Shown here piece after piece: positions 16,793 to 26,300 of a DNA stretch of 64,000 bases (its first letter is position 1; each line of letters opens with the position of its first letter). Origin of the DNA: Laspinema sp. D2d (GTDB taxonomy: Bacteria > Cyanobacteriota > Cyanobacteriia > Cyanobacteriales > Laspinemataceae); the NCBI RefSeq assembly GCF_025370755.1, contig NZ_JAMXFC010000005.1:1-64000 (forward strand), read 5' to 3'. Below the pieces are notes generated by a model, which was not told the DNA's origin, searched no databases, and was given only the letters and a program-made list of their open reading frames with translations. A program made the position numbers and the translations under genes.

Positions 16793-18877
16793 TTAGCCAT
16801 TGTATGAGATTAAGGACTCATAAACTCGGTTAACTGTCCGGCATTCTGAGAGGATGTCTGCTTCTAGTTTTTGCAGACGTTTTAACTCACTGTCTCGATT
16901 AATTTCTCGCGACTGCTTTTGTTGGAGCAAATTATCTAATTCCAAGCGACGCGATTTGATATCATCATTCAGCCGTTTTAAAACTTCGCGGTCATAAGTA
17001 TCAAAACATTCAGTAATCGCTTGATGAATAACTTGACACTGTTCTTCGGCGATTTGAGGAAGATGTTTAATCAGCTCTTTTTTCGTGGCCTTAATCAATT
17101 CTTTGCGACCTTGTTCCGCTTGTAATGCACCGACTCCTAATCCCACTAGCAAGATGCCCAGGGGTCCAGTTAACAGAACCGGAATGGAAAAAATGGCTAA
17201 AAAGCTATAAATACCAATCACGGATAGGGAGTTAACGAGAATGTTTTTCCAGTCGAAACCCGCAGTCGCTAAAAAGACGCCTGCGATATTACCCGTTGCT
17301 AGGGAAACTAATCCCATTGCCCAACTTGCCCAGGTGGGAGAATTGTCTTCTGAATTAAAATCCGTGCGGGTATAAATCTTTTGTCCAATTAACTTTTCAG
17401 TCATAGCCTGGGTGATTCGGGTATAGGCCGAACCATACTCGAATGCCCGGTTAGCCAGTTGGTTGAAAGCTTCCTGCATTTCTTGGTTAGCGGTCTTTTC
17501 CCAGGCGGTAACTTTATCATTCAGATACTGTTCAAATGCCTGTTTAAATGCCGCATTAAATGTTTCTCTTTTTCCTTGGTTTAGGGATTCAAAAAAGCCT
17601 AAATCGGGTTGATACCGTAAAAAATCGGACTCAAAGGTGCTGCCTAAGTTGAGAATATAGGTGCGAAATGAATCAGAAATCCCCCGTGCTTTCTGATCTC
17701 GGACGCTTCTAATTTCATCAGAAAAGCGATCGCGGATATCATTCAGTTTTGTAAATTCCGGTTCTACGGAGTTAATTTGCGCTTTCAACTCGTTGACATC
17801 CCGATCGAGTAAAGGAATCCGACGGGCGATCGCCTCCCGGACGCGATCGGTACTTTGGCGCGCTAAGGTTCGCGCTTGCCGCATTTGAGCTACTGCTCTT
17901 TCCTGAGTCAAAAATGTATTAATTGCCCCCATAAACTCAGGAAATCCCGTCCCTTGTAAGGATTGAGCCGGGTCTTTGATTCGTCGCCGCAATGCCTGAA
18001 GTGAAGAAATTTCAAACACTCGTTCATGATACAGATCATAGCCATCAACCTGACAATAGTCGGTCAAATTGCTATGAAACACCTGGCGCAGTTTTTCCTC
18101 CGCTTCTTGCCGTTCCTCTCGATCATCCGGGTCAATTAGTCCTTTGCTAATTTCATCCCAGGCATTGATGAGAAAGAAAACTGTTAATCCCCGGCCTTTG
18201 ATATAATTATCCAAATAGCGGCGCTCCCCCAAAGTTACCGGCTGACCCGCCCGGAGTACGAACAAAATTCCGTGACAGTTTTTGATATAATTGAGAGACA
18301 TTTCATTCCGGGCTTCCGTATCATTTAGCCCCGGACTGTCCACAATTTCAATCCCCTTTTCCAGTAATGCTAAAGGATACTCAACCACGGCATAGTTGAC
18401 CTCGGGAAAGGCGCATCTTTTCTCCTGTTCTAAGGTCTTGGCTTCTTCAGGGTCAATGGTGTAGCGTTGCTTGAAGGTGGAAAAATCTAACCGTTCCGGA
18501 GGTTGGCCCTCTTTGAAGTAAACAGTCACTGTTTTCTGTTTTCCGTAGCGTAACACGGTGAGCAATGCTGTACAGGGATTTACATCTGCCGGTAATAAAT
18601 TTTCTCCAATTAAGGCATTCAGAAAGGTACTTTTACCCCGCTTCATATCCCCCAGAACCAGGAGTCTAAATACCCCCTGCCGTAAATTCTTGCTCCCGAC
18701 GGTCAGGTCTTCGATGTTGCTTTCTAAGCCCAGTTTTCCCGAAGTTTGCTCCCCTTGGGCTTGGTCAGTTTCTAATAGATCAATCATCCGATCCAGACAG
18801 GCAGCGACCTCAAATCGGACTTGAGCCACCCGCTCCAAATTGTTAATAAAACTTGCGGATTCCATTTTATAAACCAT
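16793..18877 (-). CDS. Bacterial dynamin-like protein (BDLP), copy 2
   Basis: This 694-residue protein is a full-length paralogue of the neighbouring BDLP. The GTPase domain has GDMKRGKST at the same residues (76-84), CTALLT, DSPGLND and NAWD. The helical arms are highly similar, and the predicted paddle (WAMGLVSLATGNIAGVFL through ILLVGLGVGAL) keeps its hydrophobic character but differs in sequence, as expected for two subunits of a hetero-assembly (inference). The ATG at 18877 lies 11 bp after the stop of a coiled-coil membrane protein, implying tight co-expression. Both copies look intact, with no frameshift. Confidence 0.92.
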   Translation of the reverse strand: MVYKMESASFINNLERVAQVRFEVAACLDRMIDLLETDQAQGEQTSGKLGLESNIEDLTVGSKNLRQGVFRLLVLGDMKRGKSTFLNALIGENLLPADVNPCTALLTVLRYGKQKTVTVYFKEGQPPERLDFSTFKQRYTIDPEEAKTLEQEKRCAFPEVNYAVVEYPLALLEKGIEIVDSPGLNDTEARNEMSLNYIKNCHGILFVLRAGQPVTLGERRYLDNYIKGRGLTVFFLINAWDEISKGLIDPDDREERQEAEEKLRQVFHSNLTDYCQVDGYDLYHERVFEISSLQALRRRIKDPAQSLQGTGFPEFMGAINTFLTQERAVAQMRQARTLARQSTDRVREAIARRIPLLDRDVNELKAQINSVEPEFTKLNDIRDRFSDEIRSVRDQKARGISDSFRTYILNLGSTFESDFLRYQPDLGFFESLNQGKRETFNAAFKQAFEQYLNDKVTAWEKTANQEMQEAFNQLANRAFEYGSAYTRITQAMTEKLIGQKIYTRTDFNSEDNSPTWASWAMGLVSLATGNIAGVFLATAGFDWKNILVNSLSVIGIYSFLAIFSIPVLLTGPLGILLVGLGVGALQAEQGRKELIKATKKELIKHLPQIAEEQCQVIHQAITECFDTYDREVLKRLNDDIKSRRLELDNLLQQKQSREINRDSELKRLQKLEADILSECRTVNRVYESLISYNG

Positions 18878-18888
18878 TGGTCTTCTCT

Positions 18889-19242
18889 CTATTTATTGGG
18901 TTTATCTGAGCCAAAAAAAAGTTGGTAGCCAACCCAAGCGATCGCCCCCACAATCACTGCACTTGCCAGCATCGTTCCCACCCGGACAGCCGCGAAAACG
19001 ACAACCACAACCAGAGCATACTTTCCCACCCGCTTCAGTTGTCTTCCCCAGCGCTGGAGTTTCGATTCTTCGGGTTCCTCTTTAATGGTTTGATACAGCG
19101 GAGGTTCGGCTTTGTATAGCTCCATCTCCATTTCTCGCAGTCGTAGCGATCGCTCTCGCTCCGCAATTTCTCGTTCTCGCTCTGCAAGTTCTTTTCTGTC
19201 TCTCTTTTGCTCTTCTGGGTCTAGGTTGCTTTTTGAATTCAT
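18889..19242 (-). CDS. Coiled-coil membrane protein, first gene of dynamin block
   Basis: The 117-residue protein has an extremely charged N-terminal coiled coil (ELAEREREIAERERSLRLRE, about residues 14-45), a basic stretch, and two hydrophobic segments at about 74-110 (YALVVVVVFAAVRVGTML and ASAVIVGAIAWVGYQLFF), ending in a lysine-rich tail. It may form a membrane anchor or oligomeric scaffold for the adjacent dynamins, which it precedes by only 11 bp. I do not recognise a named family. A GAAGG-like ribosome site precedes the ATG. Confidence 0.8.
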   Translation of the reverse strand: MNSKSNLDPEEQKRDRKELAEREREIAERERSLRLREMEMELYKAEPPLYQTIKEEPEESKLQRWGRQLKRVGKYALVVVVVFAAVRVGTMLASAVIVGAIAWVGYQLFFGSDKPNK

Positions 19243-19780
19243 CTGCCTTCACCCTCTCTATACAATGGGTTCTCCCCCTTGCTTGAAAAAGTTCACTCCC
19301 AATGAGGTAACTTTTCCGATTCTATTGTACGCTTCTGTCGTCAATCATGGCAAGTTCATTGACCTAAGAATTGGATATTGCCTGAAAACGTTTAAGTGAC
19401 TGACTTCACGACTCAAGGTCATAACAATATAATACCGCCCCTTTTAAATAAATTTATTTTATAGCTAAATAATCCGCCAACCTATTAAAGTAATCTAAAA
19501 ACAACAAGTTGGCTCTGTTTATGCTTCCTCTTACCAGAAAGTTAGCTCTGTTCAATATTTTCGGCTCATGAATGCTCGGGTTTTTGTGTAGAGGTTTTCT
19601 TTTTATTTAGGATTAATAAATCTAGCATAATCCCAACTAAAGTCTGTGATTTCAATCACAAATGGTATCTACTAATTGCTACAGATGTTGTGAAAAAACC
19701 CGGGTTCTCACCCATACGGGAGAGGAGACAAGGGAATTCCTTGTCTCTACAATTCAAGAGGGGAGGGACCGGGAAGCGGG
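19243..19780. other. 538-bp region upstream of the dynamin block
   Basis: This AT-rich region should contain the dynamin-block promoter (minus strand, near 19243-19450). At 19725-19747 GAGACAAGG and CCTTGTCTC form a perfect 9-bp palindrome 34 bp past the end of the receiver-kinase gene, which may terminate that operon although no T run follows. No gene was seen. Confidence 0.5.
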
Positions 19781-21031
19781 CTATTTCATCGCCAGTTCAA
19801 TAATAAATTCTGCTCCTTGTCCTGGGGCACTCACACAGCGTAATTTTCCTCCATGATTGTCGGCGATAATTTGATGACTGATATATAATCCTAGGCCGGT
19901 GCCAGTACCGACGGGTTTGGTAGTATATAAGTATTCAAAAACTCGGGCCATTACTTCCTCACTCATACCGGGACCGTTATCAGCAATTGAAATCGCCACG
20001 CGATCGCCCTCAATTGGGTAAGTGCGAATGGTGATGATATTCGGCTGGTTCTTCATCATTTCTGCCCAATCCCGTCCAACGCTGGCCTCATCTAGGGCAT
20101 CAATAGCATTGGCAATTAAATTCATAAAAACCTGATTCAGTTGTCCCGGATAGCAAATTACGGGAGACAATTCTGCATAGTCTTTTTTAACTTCTATAGC
20201 CGGTCTAACTTCACTGGATTTTAATCGATGTTTTAAAATTAACAGCGTACTATCGATGCCATCATGAATATTAAACGGAATTTTCGTAGTGGTATCGGAT
20301 CGAGAAAATGTGCGTAATGAATTACTCAAATAACAGATGCGCTCACTCCCCTCTTTCATAGAAGCAATCACTTCGGGTACATCATTGACAATATAATCTA
20401 AGTCAATTTCGTGAATTTTCTCCGCAATATCTTCTCCGGGTTCGGGAAACTTCCCCTGATAGGACTGGATTAGTTCGATCAGTCCATTCATATAATCTTC
20501 GGCAATTTCAATATTACTGGCAATAAACCCGACGGGATTATTAATTTCATGGGCAACCCCTGCTACTAACTGACCCAAGGCTGTCATCTTTTCATTTTGG
20601 ATCATTTGAGTTTGAGCATCCAAGAGTTTTTTGCGGTCTTCTCTGAGTTTTTGGACTTGACTTAAGGCTCTATTTATGGTGATTTCTAAATCTTCAAAAT
20701 CGATGGGCTTCGTCAGAAAGTCAAACGCCCCTCGATTCATGGCGGTTCTAATATTTTTCATATCGCTGTAGGCGGACACGACCACGGTTTCAATGCTGGC
20801 ATCAAGTTCGCAGATTTTTTCGAGTAAGGTTAAGCCATTCATTTGGGGCATATTGATATCGGTAATGGTGACCTTAATTTCTGCGTCCGACTGTAACGCT
20901 TCCAAGGCTTCTACCCCATTACCTGCAAATACAAATTCATATTGTTCTGACCGAATCTGCTTGCGAAATTGCCTTCTAATTAATTTTTCAAAGGAAGGTT
21001 CATCATCTACAAATAAAATTTTGGGTGGCAT
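19781..21031 (-). CDS. Receiver-histidine kinase (response regulator fused to HisKA-HATPase)
   Basis: The 416-residue protein begins with a receiver domain (residues 1-120; acidic pair DDE, phospho-acceptor Asp58 in TDINMP, Lys in TKPI), continues through a coiled coil, and ends with a histidine kinase core: H box VAGVAHEINNP with His161, N box NLIANAIDAL, G boxes DNGPGMS and GTGTGLGLYI. It has no sensor domain, so its input is probably phosphorylation of the receiver, plausibly by the CHASE2 kinase encoded 42 bp upstream. Output target unknown. The ATG follows GGAGTAAGCT. Confidence 0.9.
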   Translation of the reverse strand: MPPKILFVDDEPSFEKLIRRQFRKQIRSEQYEFVFAGNGVEALEALQSDAEIKVTITDINMPQMNGLTLLEKICELDASIETVVVSAYSDMKNIRTAMNRGAFDFLTKPIDFEDLEITINRALSQVQKLREDRKKLLDAQTQMIQNEKMTALGQLVAGVAHEINNPVGFIASNIEIAEDYMNGLIELIQSYQGKFPEPGEDIAEKIHEIDLDYIVNDVPEVIASMKEGSERICYLSNSLRTFSRSDTTTKIPFNIHDGIDSTLLILKHRLKSSEVRPAIEVKKDYAELSPVICYPGQLNQVFMNLIANAIDALDEASVGRDWAEMMKNQPNIITIRTYPIEGDRVAISIADNGPGMSEEVMARVFEYLYTTKPVGTGTGLGLYISHQIIADNHGGKLRCVSAPGQGAEFIIELAMK

Positions 21032-21073
21032 AGCTTACTCCGATGATAGGGATTAAAGGGTAAATTGAAGGGG

Positions 21074-23260
21074 TTAAGTCGCGGGGTTGGTTTGGGGTAA
21101 GATGATCAGGAATTCGGTATGATCTCCGGGTTGGCTATTGACATCTAGCTGTCCGCCATGCTGTCCAACGATGGTTTCATAGGTTAGAGATAAACCTAAA
21201 CCCGTGCCTTCTCCCGTGGGTTTGGTGGTAAAAAAGGGATTAAAGATTTTATCCAAGATGTCCTCGGGAATCCCAGGACCATTATCTCGGATCCGGATTT
21301 CTACTCCGGGGGACCTCGCTGGTTCGGTAGGGCGATCGCCGGTGGTACGGGTTTTTATGATGAGGGTGGGGCGATATCCATCGGGATCAGCTTGGTATTT
21401 CTCATACAGGGCATAACAGGCGTTGTTCACAAGATTCAGAAAAGCACGGCTCATATCCTGGGGTACAATATAGATCTCACTGATTGATTCATCATAATCG
21501 GTTTTGATCGCGATCGAAAAATTCGGGTCTTTATTCTGGTAGCTATGGTAGGCTAACTCAATGGACTCACTTAAGATCGAATGCAGATTGACCCGCGATC
21601 GCTGACCTCGTTCCGCTTGAGATAGCAGCAGCATTCCCTCTACAATTTTTTCAATTCTTTCGCCATGCTGTTTAATATCTACCACGCTATCTTTTAGGTC
21701 AGTCAATGTTTCATTCAAGTATTCTAAATCTAAGTCTTCTAAATTTTCGGGCGGATTATCCAGTTCTTCTATCAGTTCTTCGGTTAAATCCACGGAAATC
21801 GAAGCAAAGTTATTCACGAAGTTGAGGGGATTTCTAATTTCATGAGCTATGCCTGCTGCCAGTGATCCCAAAGAAGCCAATTTTTCCTGGGCAATCATTT
21901 GTTTTTGAGCCGCTTTTAACTGTTCCAGGGTGAGTTTAAGCTGTTTATTTTTATCTCGTAACTCCACCGTTCGCTGTTCGACTTTCACCTCTAACGTTCG
22001 GGAATACTCTTCGATTTGTTTATAGGACAACTGGAGGTTTTCTAACAGGGTATAGCCAATGGTGGCGATCGCCGACCCCATTAATGCTAACAAGGGCGGA
22101 ACCAGAGGAATCCACCAACTGAACATAAACGCACTATAAACACTCACAAGTAACACAAAACTAGCCAGGGAAATCATAACCCCAGTCCGGGGAAAAGAGA
22201 TATAAGGTAACCCTTTAATATCTCTCCATTGACAAGTAAATCCAGCCCCCACCACCCCCCATAGAAAAATCCACAGCCATTCTATCCCCTCCGATGCTGT
22301 GCGAATAGTCGATTCCCCCTCTAGGGCCGCTGCAATCAGATGACTGGTCAAATTGGCATGAATTTCTATCCCCGCCATCGATTCGGGAATCCCCGATAAC
22401 GTATTACTATAAGGGGTTAAAGAAAAATCTTTCAGACTAATCGCCGTCGAACCAATTAAAACGATGCGATCGCGCATTAAATCCGGGGGAATTCGATTCT
22501 CTAATACATCCATCAAAGAGATGCTTTCAAAACTCCCCGGGGGTCCGCTATAATTTAACAAAATTTGATATCCTTCATCGGAGGCGCGGACGTAACCCCC
22601 ATCATAAGCACTAAAGGGAGAAAATACCGTCTTGCCTAACTCAATGCCAGTCTCCTCTTTCATCTGGGGAGCAATTCCTTCTCCCTCCAGATAAATCATG
22701 GCTAACTTAAAAGCAAAGCTAAAGACGAGTGTTCCCTCTTCATCGCTCAAATATAAAAACCCCCGACGAATTTTATTATCCATATCCCAGGGGAGATCAT
22801 TTGCACCCACCTGATCGAGGCTATTAAGAATGGGGGAAGGTGCAATTTCGGCTTGCTGTTTATTCCCCACCACTTTGCGAATTCCAATCAAATTTGGGGT
22901 GGTTTCAAATACCTTTTTTAATCGTTCAAAACCGGGTTCTACGGGCAGATCCCGATAAATATCTAAGCCGATCACCTTCGGTTCCTGAGCCTTAATTTTC
23001 TCTAGTAATTCCGCCATCACCTCATCGGGGATCGGCCAAGTTCCCAAAGTGGTCAAGTCATTTTCATTAATCCCCACAATCAAAATTCGGGGGTCTGGGG
23101 GCTGCATAGGCCGCAGTTGAAATAATAAATCCAGGGTTGATAATTCCAGTGCCTGTAACAACCCGCTCATTCTCAGCAAAATCGCCAATCCTGCTACCGT
23201 CGGTGCAAGGATTGACACTTTGCGCCATTCCCAAATTTTTCGCTTAACCTTGGCCCACAT
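21074..23260 (-). CDS. CHASE2-domain sensor histidine kinase
   Basis: The 728-residue membrane kinase starts with one membrane helix and an extracytoplasmic CHASE2 domain (about residues 40-320, including [18 protein letters not shown] and [15 protein letters not shown]). Three membrane helices follow (about 325-415), then a coiled coil and the kinase core: [15 protein letters not shown] with His473, [20 protein letters not shown] and [13 protein letters not shown]. It should sense an unknown periplasmic signal and phosphorylate a receiver, most simply that of the neighbouring receiver-kinase. It lies between the CHAT gene (78 bp upstream) and the receiver-kinase, all on one strand. Confidence 0.92.
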   Translation of the reverse strand: MWAKVKRKIWEWRKVSILAPTVAGLAILLRMSGLLQALELSTLDLLFQLRPMQPPDPRILIVGINENDLTTLGTWPIPDEVMAELLEKIKAQEPKVIGLDIYRDLPVEPGFERLKKVFETTPNLIGIRKVVGNKQQAEIAPSPILNSLDQVGANDLPWDMDNKIRRGFLYLSDEEGTLVFSFAFKLAMIYLEGEGIAPQMKEETGIELGKTVFSPFSAYDGGYVRASDEGYQILLNYSGPPGSFESISLMDVLENRIPPDLMRDRIVLIGSTAISLKDFSLTPYSNTLSGIPESMAGIEIHANLTSHLIAAALEGESTIRTASEGIEWLWIFLWGVVGAGFTCQWRDIKGLPYISFPRTGVMISLASFVLLVSVYSAFMFSWWIPLVPPLLALMGSAIATIGYTLLENLQLSYKQIEEYSRTLEVKVEQRTVELRDKNKQLKLTLEQLKAAQKQMIAQEKLASLGSLAAGIAHEIRNPLNFVNNFASISVDLTEELIEELDNPPENLEDLDLEYLNETLTDLKDSVVDIKQHGERIEKIVEGMLLLSQAERGQRSRVNLHSILSESIELAYHSYQNKDPNFSIAIKTDYDESISEIYIVPQDMSRAFLNLVNNACYALYEKYQADPDGYRPTLIIKTRTTGDRPTEPARSPGVEIRIRDNGPGIPEDILDKIFNPFFTTKPTGEGTGLGLSLTYETIVGQHGGQLDVNSQPGDHTEFLIILPQTNPAT

Positions 23261-23261
23261 A

Positions 23262-23296
23262 GAATTAAGAATTAAGAATTAAGAATTAAGAATTAA
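23262..23296. repeat. 7-bp tandem repeat, five copies
   Basis: GAATTAA is repeated five times directly upstream of the CHASE2 kinase ATG. A related inverted sequence (CTAATTCTTAATTAC) lies at about 23323-23338 at the end of the CHAT gene, so the two could pair as an RNA hairpin between the genes. Confidence 0.85.
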
Positions 23297-23338
23297 GACC
23301 GCCGAGAAGTTCAATTCTCAATTCCTAATTCTTAATTA

Positions 23339-26300
23339 CTACCAGGGACTGCCAATCATCGTAAAGCCCGCCCAATAATAGGGATGTCTTAACTCTCGAT
23401 TCCCGAGGCGTGAAAGCTCCGGCGGGAGTTCTACATTTCCGAACGATCCGACCAAGGCCCCATTTTCTAGATGCACCGTCCCGCCAATCATAGCGATTTG
23501 TGCTCTCCTCAATGCCTCTGCCTTAATTGGAGCCGATCGCAAGTTTTGGTAAAACTCGCTCATCAGTCCCAAGGTCCCCGCGTCATTGGCGTACCAAAGA
23601 CTCGCTACCGCTGATTTAACCCCGGCTTGCACCGCTAATCCAGCAAAGCCAAATTCGGCCTCTAAATCTCCGATCGCCGTGCGACAGGCGGACAGCACTA
23701 ACAATTCTACGGGCGGATCGTTCCATTTTAACTGCTGCATCCGGTCTAGGTGTAATTTTTCCCCCCATAACTGGAGGTAGGAGTTATCCCGCGCTCCTGA
23801 GTTAAATTGGCCGTGGGTCGCGAGGTGAATGATGCCAAACGGTTCTTGTCCGCGCAGTTCTTGCAAGTTATCCAGGGTCACGGCTTCGTTCAGGAAGGCT
23901 GCACCGGGCCATAAGTGGTTAACAATGGTATCAAGTTCCACGGGCACTGCGGGTAATGGATATTGGTCAGAAAATTCTGACAATCCCATTGCTAAGACTT
24001 CGGTACTTTTCCAGTTGCTATAACGGGCATCGGTTAAATGCAGGCTAGGAATTAAGGTGAGGCTGTATTTTTCGACTAAAAACTGCTCCCCATCATGTAA
24101 GGCGGCAATGGGAAGCATCCGCAATCCCGCATCCATACTAAAAATGGTTGTCTCAATTCCCAACCGTTTGAGGTCGGGTTCTAAGGGGGCAATGATCCAT
24201 TTATAGAGTTGCTGGGCCGGGGCTAAATAACTGGTGGTGCGCCGTTTGGAGACATTGCCAATTTCTCCTTGCAACCGCTCTACTTCCTGGAAAAGAACGG
24301 CTTGGTTAGCTTCCGGAACACTTTTGTAAATCGGTTTACCGATGGGGGGAATTAAGACTAAATCTAATTGCTCATTTCGAGAAAAGACATAAATCAGACC
24401 GGCATTTTTTCCCGTCAGATTTTCCATGTCCCGAAGCTTATTCTGGATAGCCTCAAAGGATAAATACGGGAGATTAATATTTTGTCCTAAATAGTCCTCA
24501 AAGTCCTCACTAAACACGCGATCGCCCATTTCAATCGCCTGTTCTATTTCACCCGAATCTAGCAGGCGATCGACGTCGCTGCGATTGTTCAACTGGAGAA
24601 TTGCCGGTTGACTCAAAATATCAGAAACTGCCTGTTCATTCCGTTGTTCAAGTCCTGTGGACCCCATAAACCGATCGCCCAGGGAGGGTGTCCAAGGATA
24701 GCCTGTTTCAGTCAACGAGGGAACATTAAGAGGCGCGGGTTCTACGGGAACTGGAGTGGCGATCGGCGGTTCAGGTAAGCCCCCTCCACCCTGAGTCTCC
24801 GGTCCTACCACCACCGGAATTGGCGCAGGTTCCACCACGGGGGCGGGTTCTGCTACGGGAACTGGAGCCGGTTCTGCTACGGGGGCGGGTTCTGCTACGG
24901 GAACTGGGGCGGGTTCTGCTACGGGAACTGGAGCCGGTTCTGCTACGGGAACTGGGGCGGGTTCTGCTACGGGAACTGGGGCGGGTTCTGCCACGGGAAC
25001 TGGGGCGGGTTCTGCTACGGGAACTGGCTCACTGATATCCGGGTCCGGAGAAGTCGGCTCAGTGGGTTCAGAGGTCGGTGTTTCCGGTGTACTCTCTGCC
25101 TCCGGGGGTAATGGCAAAGGGTCGATCTTCGGGGCGGGTTTGATCACCGGGGTGAGAAAGTTGTCCTCCTGATTCGGTGGAGGTGAAAGTGTCACATTTT
25201 CAATATTGAAGGCACCGCTGGTACCCGTGGCGATATTTTGGGGGAGATTAACGGTCACTTCCCCTGTATAATTGGAATAATCCAGGCGATCGCTCTCGGC
25301 TGCACCATCAATTCGGCCAAACCTTGCCCCATCGAGAAATGCGAAGGTATCACTGGCACTACCGCCTGTCAGGTTTTCAATATTTTCAAACCTCATGCCG
25401 TTGGGATAGCCGCTGAGAGTGCCTCGCCCCGGGCCGGTGAGAGTCCAGGTGGTATTCTGGTTCGGACCTGTGAGAGTTTCTCCCCCGGCGATCGTCACCG
25501 GCAGATTGAAATCAAATCCATTATATAATGTGATATTCCCGGTACTCTCTGGGTTCCCGATGACAATCGATTCAAACCCATTGGTGAGAGCCTCTAACAA
25601 GGCATCCCCCAAGTTCAAGGTGTCATCGGCTAGGGTACTATCCGGCGTGGCGATCGCAATATTTCTATCTGCTGAACCCGGTTCTATGACCAGTCGTCCG
25701 CGCCCCGTTGCGGAACTGTTGCCGGTTGCCTCAATCGCATTCGCTCTCACATTGAGATTGTTCGTGTTAATGTTCCCTCGCAAACGCAGGGTTCCCGTGC
25801 TGGCATCCAGGGTAATAGTTCCAGGGGTCGCACTAGAATTCGTGGACAGGTCCTGGGTTGTGATATCTCCAGTCTCGGTATTCAAGTCGATTGTCCCCCC
25901 CACTCCAGATACCGAAGAGGCATCAATCCTAGAATTTCCGGTTTGGATAATGATATTCCCCTCCCCCCCGGCATTGAGACTAATCTCACCTCCAGTACCC
26001 GCTCCCCCGGAGTTGGCAAGGAGCGTGCGGGTCCTAATGTCCCCGGTTTCAGTGGTTAGGGTAATGGTTCCCCCGTCTCCCGAGACGGAAGAGGCATCTA
26101 AAGTCGCGTTACCCGTTTGGATGGCGATCGCCCCCGTCCCTCCCGCACTCAGGATAATATCTCCAGCGGTTCCTTCCCCATCCGATTTGGAGATCATCTC
26201 TCCTGTGGTAATATCGCCGGTTTCAGTCGTCAGAGTGATAGTACCCCCATCTCCAGATGCGGAAGACGTATCTAAGTTGCCCGGTTGAATTGTAATCGCC

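Noticed and set aside
25419-26288. 289-residue frame on the plus strand inside the CHAT gene
   Set aside because: It lies antisense to a well-supported gene with repeats and has a low-complexity Pro/Val/Ser product; it mirrors the beta-helix repeats of the real gene.
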